Assembly (NCBI GenBank): GCA_015064355.1
Contig: SVSJ01000003.1
Span: 31,542 to 95,541 of the forward strand
DNA from: Oscillospiraceae bacterium
GTDB taxonomy: Bacteria; Bacillota; Clostridia; Oscillospirales; CAG-272
Direction: 5' to 3'
DNA: 64,000 nt
Below, piece by piece: positions 35,026-44,468 of the stretch (the first letter of the stretch is position 1; each line of letters starts with the position of its first letter). The position numbers and the translations under genes are program-made. The notes under the pieces are model-generated. The model was not told the origin of the DNA. It saw only the letters and a program-made list of their open reading frames with translations, and did no database searches.

Positions 35026-36450
35026 TTATGCAATTGAAATTTCGCTATCGTAGACCAAGTCGTCAATAGAATTTAACGTATGTATAGTATATGCAATGTA
35101 AACGATTCCAACGATGGAGCCGATAACTCCTGCGGCTGCAAAGTGTGGCATAAGATACCAGTATGCCGAGGACATAATATAATTGAGAGCGCAGAACACA
35201 ATTGTGACAATAAGCTTAGAACGAATAACTTTATAGGTTTCTGCATCTCTGCTCTTTTTACTGTACTGTGTTGTTTCGATATTAACGCCACAGAGTGAAA
35301 TCTGCTCTTTCACAACTTTCATAAACACGATGATGAACGAAACTGCCGCGGCAAGTGCTATAGCGAATTCCACAGTTTCAAGAGTTGCCAGATTGTAGTA
35401 CCACTCTTTTGCCTCTTCTATCCAGAAAATCGCCTCGAATTCGTGTTCGTCAAAATATCTGATCTGATTAATAAAGTTTACAATTGATAAGATCCCGCGG
35501 ACTATAGCTATTGGAATCGGGATCCAAGCCATTTTATTGTATCTCGAAAGCATAACCGCCGCTGTGATCAAAAGTGCGGAAGATATAGCACCTATGAGCA
35601 CGTTAACCCCGTCAAAGGTCAAGATGAATGACGTAATGACAGAAAGGCCGAAGAAGATCATTACCCTCTTCATTCTCTTCGACATAAACAGGTTTGTGCG
35701 CGGGCGGATCTCCCTCTCGAATCTTTCATTTATTATGTTAACAAGGACTCCGTCTCTTTTGATTCTGCCAAAGAAACGTGAGACCTTAACTATAAGCACA
35801 ATGCCGAGAATCAGAACGATCAGGGAAACAAGGGTCTGGATCTGTGGCTTATACGACGCCCAGCTTCTCTTCAGCGCGTGTACTTCACCTATGTAATCGT
35901 ACATTTCAAGCTCTGTAAGCTCAGGTGCTATTGTTGCGCATACACGGAAAACATAGAAGAAAATAACGTAATTTCTTACCTTTGCCGCAAGGCTTATTTC
36001 CTTTGTTCCGGCAAGGGTTTTTACTTTCTTTGTTTTGCCGTTTTCTCTGAATTCTACCCACTTGTATATTTTTTCTTTTTTCACAAGTGCGGACAAATAA
36101 AGGTCTTGTCCGATGGAACAGTCGGAAAGTCCGTCAAACAGCTCGCGGGTTGCGGGAATGAACGCAAGAAGCTCGACTATTCCAAATACTGTTGCCATAA
36201 GAAGTGGGAACGTTTTATCCTCGTCGGAGACCCGTGCCTGAACCAGGATCGCAAATACTTTCACCGTTTCGAGAAGAGCAAGCTTGAAATACAGCGATCT
36301 TGCCTTATCGATTCTGTGGACAAAGTACGCGGGCTTTGTTATAGCCGCAACTATAAGAAAGAATCCGATACAGTCAGGTAATATGTCGATGACTGTGATT
36401 ACGGGGTTAAACAGCAGAACAAAACCTGCGATGAGCATACCAATTCTCAT
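35026..36450 (-). CDS. Polytopic membrane protein of unknown function
   Basis: Not recognised. The 474-residue protein has about nine or ten hydrophobic segments and a cytosolic insert near residues 130-165 rich in Lys. The N-terminus (GMLIAGFVLLFNPVITVIDILPDCIGFFLI) carries an LPDxIGF motif that I associate with uncharacterised clostridial membrane proteins. It lies 24 bp downstream of another unknown membrane protein in the secA transcript. RBS GAGGAGGATAAAC. No transporter or enzyme motif seen. Confidence 0.65.
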   Translation of the reverse strand: MRIGMLIAGFVLLFNPVITVIDILPDCIGFFLIVAAITKPAYFVHRIDKARSLYFKLALLETVKVFAILVQARVSDEDKTFPLLMATVFGIVELLAFIPATRELFDGLSDCSIGQDLYLSALVKKEKIYKWVEFRENGKTKKVKTLAGTKEISLAAKVRNYVIFFYVFRVCATIAPELTELEMYDYIGEVHALKRSWASYKPQIQTLVSLIVLILGIVLIVKVSRFFGRIKRDGVLVNIINERFEREIRPRTNLFMSKRMKRVMIFFGLSVITSFILTFDGVNVLIGAISSALLITAAVMLSRYNKMAWIPIPIAIVRGILSIVNFINQIRYFDEHEFEAIFWIEEAKEWYYNLATLETVEFAIALAAAVSFIIVFMKVVKEQISLCGVNIETTQYSKKSRDAETYKVIRSKLIVTIVFCALNYIMSSAYWYLMPHFAAAGVIGSIVGIVYIAYTIHTLNSIDDLVYDSEISIA

Positions 36451-36474
36451 TGTTTATCCTCCTCAGTAGAGTGA

Positions 36475-37203
36475 TTACTTCTTTTTCTTTTTATTGTGTG
36501 GGTGCTTTTTCGCTTTTTCGGCAGCCCGCTTTTCTGCTTCTTCGAGAGCCAATCTCATTGATTCCTCACGGCGCGCCTGTTTCTTGCTCTCAAGCTCGTC
36601 AAACATATCGTTAAACTTATTTACAATAGCAAAGCGAGAACGTTTTTTCTCGTTTTCGTCTTCATCTGCCGGGCAAAGTTTGCCGAAGCAATTGTATATA
36701 AGTACAAGGTTCATAACTATGGAGATAAGCCAATAGAAATATACGGCGAGGCTCAGGTAGTATGACGTTTCCTTTGACATAAAGGAGCTTGTCAAAATTA
36801 CTGTCAGAGCGGCGAGATAATACACGCCTGTCATCACCATATTCCGCTGTGCTTTTGCAGCAAGTCCATGAGCTTCTGCGCCCATTGTTATACCGCGGAT
36901 TCCAAGGAAAATGAACACGTGCATAACACAGGCCGAAACAAGCTTACCGATGTCAACGGCAAGATCTACAGGCCCTGTAGGATCGTAGAACGCGAACATC
37001 ATTGAAGCCGCGTTTGTGCTGCAAAGGAGCAAAAATCCCAGGCAGACATATGATGCGCCGATATAGTATCTGTTGTACTCGGAAAGCTTTGAAAAGGCGA
37101 AAAGCATAACCACAGCTCCGATTATGTCGGTAAAGAAATAATACTGGGAAATCGAGAATGCGAAAGCCAGAAAATATCCGAATATGAGTATTCCGAATCC
37201 CAT
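36475..37203 (-). CDS. Membrane protein with a lysine-rich cytosolic tail
   Basis: Not recognised. The 242-residue protein has about six membrane helices (residues 1-170), then a charged, probably helical tail (DELESKKQARREESMRLALE) that ends in HPHNKKKKK. The start follows the secA stop by 3 bp. Position behind secA and the basic tail might suggest contact with nucleic acid, ribosomes or anionic lipid, but this is speculation. It forms a pair with the larger membrane protein downstream. Confidence 0.65.
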   Translation of the reverse strand: MGFGILIFGYFLAFAFSISQYYFFTDIIGAVVMLFAFSKLSEYNRYYIGASYVCLGFLLLCSTNAASMMFAFYDPTGPVDLAVDIGKLVSACVMHVFIFLGIRGITMGAEAHGLAAKAQRNMVMTGVYYLAALTVILTSSFMSKETSYYLSLAVYFYWLISIVMNLVLIYNCFGKLCPADEDENEKKRSRFAIVNKFNDMFDELESKKQARREESMRLALEEAEKRAAEKAKKHPHNKKKKK

Positions 37204-37206
37204 ATA

Positions 37207-39969
37207 TTATTCCTCGTCCCCACCGGCGTTTGCACCGCAGCACTTTTTGTACTTTTTACCGCTGCCGCAAGGACAAGGGTCGTTACGGCCAACCTTGGGT
37301 GTTTTATTTACAACGGGAGCTTTCTTCTGGGGCTGGGATCTCTGGGCACCGCCTGCAAATCCCTCGGAGGTAACCTTTGCAACCTCAACTCTCTTAACTT
37401 CGCCCTGAGGTCTCGGTACAACGGACATTACCATTCTCGCAGTATCGTCGCGGATGTTCATTACCATTTCGTCAAACATATCTGCACCGTGGAGACGATA
37501 TTCTGCAATGGGATTGCGCTGTGCGTATGCCTGAAGTCCGATGGATTCCATAAGAGAGTCCATAGCTTCAAGGTGATCCATCCACTTTTTATCAACGTTC
37601 TGGAGAAGCACAACGCGTTCAACTTCACGCATCTGCTCTTCACCGAACAGCTCTTCTTTCTTCTTGTAGAGAGCTTCAGCTCGGTCAAGAAGAAGTGTGC
37701 TGATCTTTTCTCTTTCAGCCACCGCGTCATTACCCAAATCCTTAAAGTCTGCCGGGGCTGTGAGAAGTCCGAGATACTTTGCCCGGAGTCCTTCAACATC
37801 CCACATTGATATGTCTTCATCATGGAGATAAGTTGCGATAGCGTCAGAAACAGTTTCTCTGATCATAGACTTGATCTTCTCGCAAAGATCTGCGTTGTCA
37901 AGAACCTCGGAACGCTGCTTGTATATGATCGTACGCTGCTGGTTCATTACGTCGTCGTATGCGAGAACGTTCTTACGTCTGTTGAAGTTCTGGGCTTCAA
38001 GATGCTTCTGGGCGTTCTCAATGGAGCCCGAGAGGATCTTTGCGTCAATGGGAGTGTCTTCGTCAAGTCCGAGGCGCTCAACCATGCCGATGATTCTGTC
38101 AGAGCCGAACAGACGCATAAGGTCATCTTCAAAGGAAAGGAAGAATCTAGATTCGCCGGGGTCACCCTGACGGCCGCTTCGACCGCGGAGCTGGTTGTCG
38201 ATTCTGCGTGATTCGTGACGCTCTGTACCGATTACAAACAGGCCGCCTGCCTCGCAGACCTTTTCAGCCTCGGGGCGGATGATCTCCTGATACTTTTTGT
38301 AAAGATCTCTGTAGTGATCACGGGCAGCGAATATTTCCTCGCTTACGTTCTGGGAAGAACCTGTGGCAAGGGCAATTACCGATTCCTCGTAGCCTTCCTT
38401 TCTCATTTCAGCTTTTGCGAGGTATTCAGCGTTACCGCCAAGCATAATGTCAGTACCACGGCCTGCCATATTGGTGGAAATGGTTACAGCACCAAGCTTA
38501 CCTGCCTGGGCAACGATATCAGCTTCCATTTCGTGATATTTCGCGTTAAGAACTGTGTGAGGAATGCCGGTTGCTTTCAGCTTCTTTGAAAGCTCTTCGG
38601 ATTTATCAATAGACACTGTACCAACAAGGACAGGCTGTCCCTTTTCGTGGCACTGCTTGATCTGATTGATGATCGCTCTGTCCTTGCCTGCCTTTGTGCG
38701 ATACACAACGTCGTCGTGGTCGCGGCGGATCATAGGCTTATTTGTGGGCACTTCAACAACGTCAAGGCCGTAGATCTCACGGAATTCGTTTTCCTCTGAC
38801 AAGGCTGTACCTGTCATACCGGAAAGCTTTTTGTACATTCTAAAGTAATTCTGGAATGTAATTGTTGCAATGGTGCGGTTTTCTCTCTGGATCTTTACAC
38901 CTTCCTTGGCTTCGATTGCCTGGTGGAGACCGTCGGAATAACGTCTGCCGGGCATAAGTCGGCCAGTAAAGGTATCAACGATAAGAACCTCGTTGTTCTT
39001 TACAACGTAGTCTGTATCGCGATGCATAATACCGTGTGCCTTGAGAGCCTGGTAAACGTGGTGGGAGATGTTTGCGTTTTCGGGATCGGCAAAGTTTTCG
39101 ATTCCGTAGAAATTTTCAGCCTTTGCGATACCGGATGCGGTAAGTGTGGTCGTCTTCTGCTTTTCGTCAACGATGTAGTCTGCGTTGATATCGTCCATAT
39201 CCTCTTTGGTGTCAACTTCTTTGACAACGTACTTCTTGAGGGTACGGGCAAATCTGTCGGTCATATCGTAAAGAACGTCAACTTCAGCTCCCTGACCGGA
39301 AATGATGAGTGGAGTTCTTGCTTCGTCAATAAGGATAGAGTCAACCTCGTCAACGATTGCAAAGTTGTGACCTCTCTGTGTGCGGTTCTCTTTGTAAAGA
39401 ACCATATTATCACGAAGGTAGTCAAAGCCGAATTCGTTATTTGTACCGTAGGTAATATCGCAGTTATACGCCTTTTGCTTCTCTTCTCTGCTCTGACCGT
39501 GAACTATAAGACCGGTAGTGAGACCCAGATATTCGTGGATTCTTCCCATTTCCTCGCAACCGAGGCGCGCAAGATAATCGTTAACAGTTACAACGTGAAC
39601 GCCTTTTCCCTCAAGTGCGTTGAGGTATGACGGGAGGGTTGCGACGATAGTCTTACCTTCACCGGTTTTCATTTCGGTAATTCTACCCTGATGAAGAAGG
39701 ATACCGCCCATGATCTGCACGTCAAAAGGTCTCTTGCCGAGGATTCTGTCACCTGCTTCACGAACACAGGCGAAAGCTTCAGGCAGAATATCGTCAAGAG
39801 TTTCACCGTTTGCAAGGCGACACTTGAATATCTCCGTCTGTGAACGCATTTCGGCGTCAGACATTGCCCTATACTTGTCAGCGAGGGCGTTAACCTTTTT
39901 TACAAGGGGCATGATTTTTTTGATCTGTCTCTCGCTGTATGTTCCGAATACTGATGTGATTAAGCTCAT
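37207..39969 (-). CDS. secA: Preprotein translocase ATPase SecA
   Basis: Motor that drives proteins through SecYEG. The 920-residue protein has Walker A in MKTGEGKTIVATL near residues 100-112, DEVDSILIDEARTPLI, the NBD2 GRGTDIMLGG and RGRSGRQGDPGESRFFLS, and a C-terminal zinc SEC-C motif CPCGSGKKYKKCCG. The linker before it is Ala/Gln/Lys-rich. Upstream lies TATAAT with a poor -35 (near 40013). The divergent trmL gene has its own promoter. Confidence 0.96.
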   Translation of the reverse strand: MSLITSVFGTYSERQIKKIMPLVKKVNALADKYRAMSDAEMRSQTEIFKCRLANGETLDDILPEAFACVREAGDRILGKRPFDVQIMGGILLHQGRITEMKTGEGKTIVATLPSYLNALEGKGVHVVTVNDYLARLGCEEMGRIHEYLGLTTGLIVHGQSREEKQKAYNCDITYGTNNEFGFDYLRDNMVLYKENRTQRGHNFAIVDEVDSILIDEARTPLIISGQGAEVDVLYDMTDRFARTLKKYVVKEVDTKEDMDDINADYIVDEKQKTTTLTASGIAKAENFYGIENFADPENANISHHVYQALKAHGIMHRDTDYVVKNNEVLIVDTFTGRLMPGRRYSDGLHQAIEAKEGVKIQRENRTIATITFQNYFRMYKKLSGMTGTALSEENEFREIYGLDVVEVPTNKPMIRRDHDDVVYRTKAGKDRAIINQIKQCHEKGQPVLVGTVSIDKSEELSKKLKATGIPHTVLNAKYHEMEADIVAQAGKLGAVTISTNMAGRGTDIMLGGNAEYLAKAEMRKEGYEESVIALATGSSQNVSEEIFAARDHYRDLYKKYQEIIRPEAEKVCEAGGLFVIGTERHESRRIDNQLRGRSGRQGDPGESRFFLSFEDDLMRLFGSDRIIGMVERLGLDEDTPIDAKILSGSIENAQKHLEAQNFNRRKNVLAYDDVMNQQRTIIYKQRSEVLDNADLCEKIKSMIRETVSDAIATYLHDEDISMWDVEGLRAKYLGLLTAPADFKDLGNDAVAEREKISTLLLDRAEALYKKKEELFGEEQMREVERVVLLQNVDKKWMDHLEAMDSLMESIGLQAYAQRNPIAEYRLHGADMFDEMVMNIRDDTARMVMSVVPRPQGEVKRVEVAKVTSEGFAGGAQRSQPQKKAPVVNKTPKVGRNDPCPCGSGKKYKKCCGANAGGDEE

Positions 39970-40095
39970 TATTATACTCCGTATGTTTTTACTTTAGTCA
40001 ATATTATATTATAACCTATATTTGCCGCAGTTTGTAGTGTAAAATGTAAATTAATTCGCAAAATCAAGATTTTTTCTAATTATTTCTTAATTTTA

Positions 40096-40124
40096 TTGAA
40101 TTTTTTGCTCTCGTGATATATAAT
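40096..40124 (+). promoter_or_regulatory. Promoter of trmL and the SGNH hydrolase gene
   Basis: TTGAAT (40096-40101), 17-base spacer, TATAAT (40119-40124) on the plus strand. Confidence 0.82.
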
Positions 40125-40155
40125 TAATTTGTTTTATACTCGAGAGGACATTCAA

Positions 40156-40662
40156 ATGAAAGAAATTAACATAGTACTTCATGAGCCGGAGATTCCCCAG
40201 AATACGGGAAACATTGCTCGTACTTGCGCAGCTACCGGCACGGCCCTTCATATAATCAAGCCCATGGGTTTTGCCATAGACGACCGTAAGCTGAAACGTG
40301 CAGGGCTTGATTACTGGCACCAACTTGACATCACATATTACGAAAATCTTGAGGATTTTTTCGAGAAGAATCCAAACTGCAATTTTTACTGTTACTCAAC
40401 TAAAGCTCCCCGCTGTTACACGGAAGTTGAATATGAAACTCCTGTTTTCCTCTTCTTCGGCAAAGAAACAAAGGGGCTGCCCGAGGATTTCCTCTCTGCA
40501 AATATTGACCGCTGTGTGCGTATTCCCATGCGCGAGACTCTACGCAGTCTGAACCTGTCGAATTCCGCTGCTGTTGGAGTATACGAGGTTCTCAGGCAGA
40601 TGGGATTCAAAGGGCAGCAGAGCGAAAGCGACTATTTACAAAATAAAGATTCAAATTCATAA
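40156..40662 (+). CDS. trmL: tRNA (cytidine/uridine-34-2'-O)-methyltransferase TrmL
   Basis: A 168-residue SPOUT methyltransferase that modifies the wobble base of tRNA(Leu). Family motifs are EPEIPQNTGNIARTCAATG, GFAIDDRKLKRAGLDYW, LFFGKETKGLP and the knot region RIPMRETLRSLNLSNSAAV. The start at 40156 (MKEINIVLHE) is chosen because GAGAGGA lies 6 bases upstream; longer readings start within the leader. It is 15 bp upstream of the SGNH hydrolase gene. Confidence 0.94.
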   Translation: MKEINIVLHEPEIPQNTGNIARTCAATGTALHIIKPMGFAIDDRKLKRAGLDYWHQLDITYYENLEDFFEKNPNCNFYCYSTKAPRCYTEVEYETPVFLFFGKETKGLPEDFLSANIDRCVRIPMRETLRSLNLSNSAAVGVYEVLRQMGFKGQQSESDYLQNKDSNS

Positions 40663-40677
40663 TATAGGAGACATTCC

Positions 40678-41301
40678 ATGAAGGTTTTATTTATTGGCGA
40701 CAGCATTACAGATGCAGGCAGAATTCAGGACGAAAACGGTATGGGCAATGGCTATGCCCTGTTTGCTTCCCAACTGATCAGAAGTCGTCATCCCGACACG
40801 GAATTTGAATTCATCAACCGTGGAATCGGTGGTAATAAGATGGCCCATCTGGTTGAAAGATGGCAGGAGGACTGCATTGACTTGGAGCCTGACGTTGTTG
40901 CTGTTCTTATTGGCGTGAACAACACATTATGCAGATCAGACACAAAAAACTGGTATGACAATGACGAATTTGAGGCTATGTACCGCGGTATTCTTACTGA
41001 TCTGAAAGAAAAAACCGGGGCAAAGTTGATAATGCTTGAGCAGTTTTTGGTGCCCATGCCTTATAACGCTTATATGAGAGAAGACATGGATCCAAAAATT
41101 CAGATCACAAGACGCCTCGCTCTCGAATTTGCCGATGCGTTTATTCCGCTGGACGGTCTTATTACCGCGGAATGCGTGAGAACATATCCGGTCTGCTGGT
41201 CACACGACGGAGTACATCCCACCGAAGCGTGCGCCAGATTCATTGCAGAGCATTTCGCCGATGCATTCGACCATGTCTTCAACACCCTCAACAAAAAATA
41301 A
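40678..41301 (+). CDS. SGNH/GDSL-family hydrolase
   Basis: A 207-residue esterase/lipase or acetyl-xylan-esterase-like enzyme without a signal peptide. The block I nucleophile is in FIGDSITDAG, block II has NRGIGGNKM, block III IGVNNTLC and block V DGVHPTEA with the catalytic Asp-x-x-His. The arrangement resembles carbohydrate esterases that deacetylate sugars. Substrate unknown. RBS TAGGAGACATTCC; own 3' terminator. Confidence 0.88.
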   Translation: MKVLFIGDSITDAGRIQDENGMGNGYALFASQLIRSRHPDTEFEFINRGIGGNKMAHLVERWQEDCIDLEPDVVAVLIGVNNTLCRSDTKNWYDNDEFEAMYRGILTDLKEKTGAKLIMLEQFLVPMPYNAYMREDMDPKIQITRRLALEFADAFIPLDGLITAECVRTYPVCWSHDGVHPTEACARFIAEHFADAFDHVFNTLNKK

Positions 41302-41306
41302 AACAA

Positions 41307-41335
41307 AGCCCGTGATTCTTTCACGGGTGTTTTTT
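41307..41335 (+). terminator. Terminator after the SGNH hydrolase gene
   Basis: Stem CCCGTGA/TCACGGG, loop TTCTT, followed by TGTTTTTTG. Confidence 0.9.
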
Positions 41336-41339
41336 GTAT

Positions 41340-41365
41340 CAAAAAAGCCCGCCAAGTTGACGGGC
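41340..41365 (-). terminator. Terminator after the lipoprotein gene
   Basis: Minus-strand stem GCCCGTCAA/TTGGCGGGC with a short loop and a G-T pair, followed by TTTTTT. It sits 5 bp from the convergent plus-strand terminator. Confidence 0.88.
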
Positions 41366-41375
41366 AATTTTTTTA

Positions 41376-43049
41376 TTAGTAGTTTTCCTTCTGCCACTTA
41401 TTGTAGTAGGAAAGGAGTGAATCTTCGTTTTCTTCGTCAAGAAGGTCAACGATGATCTCGTTATAAAGAAGCTCGTTCTTGAGTTCTTTAATACCTGCGT
41501 TGAAGTTTTCGCTTGTGAGAGCGTCAAGCTTTGCCTTGTATTCAGCATTAAGCTTTGCAAGCTCCTTAAGCAGATCTTCGTTCTCTTCTGTGGTGAATGA
41601 GCTAAGCTTCATGTAAGGGCTGGATCCTGCGTCGTTGTTCTGTGTAAGCAGAGGCTTCCAGTAATCCATGGAAATGCCCTCGCCGGGGTATGTCATGAAT
41701 ACGTTACCGGTTTCGTTAAGTCTCATACCGTAATCATCAGAGATGATCTTGATGGTATCCTTTGTATCGGAATCTTCATAAGCCCAGTGAACACCCTCAA
41801 CACCGTACTGAAGAATTGTTCTCAATTCCTTATCAGTATTGATGCAAGTGATGATTTCCATAGAACGGGAAATATTCTTTGTGTAAGTAGATACGGAGAA
41901 CATTCCGCCGTAAACGTCTTCTGTGTCGAAGATAGGACTTGCGTAAACGCTTACATAATATTCGTCTTCGTATTCAGCAATTGTGCTCGCATCACCTGTG
42001 ATTACGCCAACAGCAAACTTCTGACCTTCCTTAAGTGTGCCGTCGCCCATATATCCGAGCTCGTCGATCTTCTTAACAAACTTCAGAGTGTTTGTGTACA
42101 TCTGGTTGTCAAGGAGGAGAGCCGGAGGAGCTTCATCAAGGTATTCACTTTCAGCACTGAGCTGGGAAGCAAGAAGTGACCATTCAGAACCGATGGTTCC
42201 GTCAGGACTCCAGTACTGGATACCGGATGCATCAACAGGACCGAGGAAAGGAATTACGTTGTCAAGCTTCTGGTTACCAATATCAATGATGAAGTTTTCG
42301 CATCTCATAAGAGAGGAGAGATCGCTGATGCTATAGTCGTATGTATCAACAAGTTCCTTGTTTATGAGGAGATACTGGTACTGACCTGCGGGATTGTTGT
42401 TCGGAACAGCAAATGTACCGAAATCATATATTGCCTTAAAGAATGTGGGGTGAACATATGACTTGAGCACCTTTGAGTTACCACTGAGCTCACCGTCAAG
42501 AGACAATACCGCATTTGAATATGCGTAGTTTGAATAGTTCTCTGCTCCGCTTACAAAGAAGATGTCGAGCTGAGTCTTTTCAATCTCAGGATAAGCTGTA
42601 AGAACAACGCCGAGATCGTCTACGATAGTCTCGTCGGGTTCAATCACGGGAGCTTCGGTTTCTTCAACCTTCTGGCCCTTCTTCTTCAGTTCTTTTCTTC
42701 TCTTATCTTCAGCGGCCTTTTTATCAGCATTTGCTTTCTTAACTTCTTCGATCTTCTCGTCAATAACAGACTTATATTCGTCGCGAGAAATCAAATGAAG
42801 CTCAATAGCAGTGTTGTACTTGGCCTGTGTGATCTTATTGATAGCCTCTTCAACAAGAGCCTTTGCTTCTTCAGTTGTACTTTCGTCTGTAGGAAGCCAA
42901 AGGGAGAGTGTCATAGCAACTCTTCTGCTGGATTCTGTGTCGGCGGTTTCTTCACCGGGTGTAACCTCTTCTTCTTCGTTGCTACATCCTGCAAACATAC
43001 CGAGCACCATGATCATAGCTATAAGCAAGCATATAATCTTCTTTGTCAT
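41376..43049 (-). CDS. Lipoprotein resembling an ABC-type solute-binding protein
   Basis: Secreted, lipid-anchored protein of 557 residues. The start at 43049 gives a signal peptide MTKKIICLLIAMIMVLGM and lipobox FAGC; GAGGAGG is 10 bases upstream. The fold pattern (LSLWLPTDESTTEEAKALVEEA, GTFAVPNNNPAGQYQYLLIN, GEGISMDYWKPL) is like family 1 extracellular solute-binding proteins for sugars. A charged, probably coiled-coil segment (residues 95-135, Lys/Glu-rich) is inserted near the N-terminus. No permease or ATPase genes are adjacent, so the cognate transporter is unknown. Confidence 0.75.
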   Translation of the reverse strand: MTKKIICLLIAMIMVLGMFAGCSNEEEEVTPGEETADTESSRRVAMTLSLWLPTDESTTEEAKALVEEAINKITQAKYNTAIELHLISRDEYKSVIDEKIEEVKKANADKKAAEDKRRKELKKKGQKVEETEAPVIEPDETIVDDLGVVLTAYPEIEKTQLDIFFVSGAENYSNYAYSNAVLSLDGELSGNSKVLKSYVHPTFFKAIYDFGTFAVPNNNPAGQYQYLLINKELVDTYDYSISDLSSLMRCENFIIDIGNQKLDNVIPFLGPVDASGIQYWSPDGTIGSEWSLLASQLSAESEYLDEAPPALLLDNQMYTNTLKFVKKIDELGYMGDGTLKEGQKFAVGVITGDASTIAEYEDEYYVSVYASPIFDTEDVYGGMFSVSTYTKNISRSMEIITCINTDKELRTILQYGVEGVHWAYEDSDTKDTIKIISDDYGMRLNETGNVFMTYPGEGISMDYWKPLLTQNNDAGSSPYMKLSSFTTEENEDLLKELAKLNAEYKAKLDALTSENFNAGIKELKNELLYNEIIVDLLDEENEDSLLSYYNKWQKENY

Positions 43050-43113
43050 TATAAGGATCCTCCTCGTGTACCTTGGTAAAAAGCAAGTTCTTACCCATTT
43101 AAATACTTCTATT

Positions 43114-43142
43114 ATTTTACAACAAAATGTTCCGTCTGTCAA
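43114..43142 (-). promoter_or_regulatory. Promoter of the lipoprotein gene
   Basis: Minus-strand TTGACA (43137-43142), 17-base spacer and TAAAAT (43114-43119), 64 bp before the start codon. Confidence 0.83.
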
Positions 43143-43279
43143 GCGTTTTTCATCTCTAAAATGCCTCTGAAACGAATTATTAGCTACCCAATTTTTACTG
43201 GCAAAAATAATTATCGGCGGTTTATCTAATTTCTCGTCCGGGCTTTTGGTGATTTTGCTATTTTCAGTTAGCAGCTATC

Positions 43280-44386
43280 TTATTCGAGATAATCCTTGAG
43301 TCTCTTGGAGCGGCTGGGATGTCTCAGCTTACGGAGAGCCTTTGCTTCGATCTGACGGATACGCTCTCTGGTGATCTGGAATTCCTTACCAACCTCTTCA
43401 AGGGTACGGGATCTGCCATCTTCAAGTCCGAAGCGCATCTTAAGCACCATTTCTTCACGAGGTGCAAGGGTATGGAGAACCTCGTTAAGCTGCTCTCTGA
43501 GAAGCTGATAGGAAGCTGCTTCTGCGGGAGTGGGTGTATTTTCGTCGGGAATGAAGTCGCCGAGATGGCTTTCGTCTGCCTCGCCGATAGGAGTTTCAAG
43601 AGATACGGGGTCCTGAGAAATCTTGATGATTTCGCGAACCTTATCCTCGCTCATACCGATATCAGCAGCGATTTCAGAGGATGTAGCTTCTCTGCCAAGC
43701 TTCTGCAAAAGCTGGAGCTGGCTGCGGGATACCTTATGTATGGTCTCGACCATATGAACGGGGATGCGAATGGTTCTTGACTGGTCAGCGATAGCGCGGC
43801 TGATAGCCTGTCTGATCCACCATGTAGCGTAGGTGGAGAATTTATATCCCATTGTGTAGTCAAACTTCTCAACTGCCTTCATAAGGCCAAGGTTACCCTC
43901 CTGGATAAGGTCGAGGAAGTAGATACCCTTACCAACGTAGCGCTTTGCGATGCTTACAACGAGTCTGAGGTTTGATTCAACAAGCTTGTTCTTTGCGTAT
44001 TCGTCGCCTTCTGCCATTTTCTTTGCGAAGTGTGTTTCCTGTTCGCTGTCAAGAAGCGGAATGGAGCCGATCTCCTTAAGATACATTCTTACAGGGTCGT
44101 CTACCATGAGACCTTCCTGAGTAAGGGCCTTTTCCATATCGTCAGCGCTGTCAAGTCTTTCCATATCGCTGTCGATCTCTTCAAGCTCTTCTGCGTCGAT
44201 AAGCTTCGTTACGTCCTCCGGCTCGATTTCCATAATGTCCATCAGATCCTCTTCTGTAGGACCCTCACTGTCGGAAATGTCCGTGTCGTCAATTACGGCG
44301 AATGAATCGTCTGTAACTGTAATAATCTCCCCGTCATCTGTGATTTCGGGGTTATTCTTTTTGTTTTCCTGGTCGATACTGTACAT
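43280..44386 (-). CDS. RpoD-type sigma factor, second tandem copy (no region 1.1)
   Basis: A 368-residue sigma-70 factor with complete regions 1.2-4.2: [12 protein letters not shown], region 2 [18 protein letters not shown] and [14 protein letters not shown], region 3, and region 4.2 [20 protein letters not shown]. The N-terminal 100 residues are a strongly acidic stretch ([19 protein letters not shown]) instead of a canonical region 1.1. ATG 44386 is used since TTGGAGGATACA precedes it. Promoter-recognition helices are nearly identical to those of the upstream copy, so both should read -10/-35 consensus promoters. Confidence 0.9.
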   Translation of the reverse strand: MYSIDQENKKNNPEITDDGEIITVTDDSFAVIDDTDISDSEGPTEEDLMDIMEIEPEDVTKLIDAEELEEIDSDMERLDSADDMEKALTQEGLMVDDPVRMYLKEIGSIPLLDSEQETHFAKKMAEGDEYAKNKLVESNLRLVVSIAKRYVGKGIYFLDLIQEGNLGLMKAVEKFDYTMGYKFSTYATWWIRQAISRAIADQSRTIRIPVHMVETIHKVSRSQLQLLQKLGREATSSEIAADIGMSEDKVREIIKISQDPVSLETPIGEADESHLGDFIPDENTPTPAEAASYQLLREQLNEVLHTLAPREEMVLKMRFGLEDGRSRTLEEVGKEFQITRERIRQIEAKALRKLRHPSRSKRLKDYLE

Positions 44387-44468
44387 TGTATCCTCCAAAT
44401 TTTTAATATAAATTTGCGGTGGTATAGTATTACGCGATTATTTGCTCCTGGTCTATATAGCCACGCCG

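Noticed and set aside
38923..39630. Plus-strand open frame opposite secA
   Set aside because: Antisense shadow; the SecA motifs on the other strand account for the region.
43143..43279. Terminator after the second rpoD gene
   Set aside because: Only weak stems without a U-run were found; the end of this transcript remains unassigned.
44387..44468. Separate promoter or terminator between the two rpoD genes
   Set aside because: The 82-bp gap has A/T-rich stretches and an imperfect GGCTATATAGACC repeat, but no acceptable -35/-10 pair or stem with U-run.
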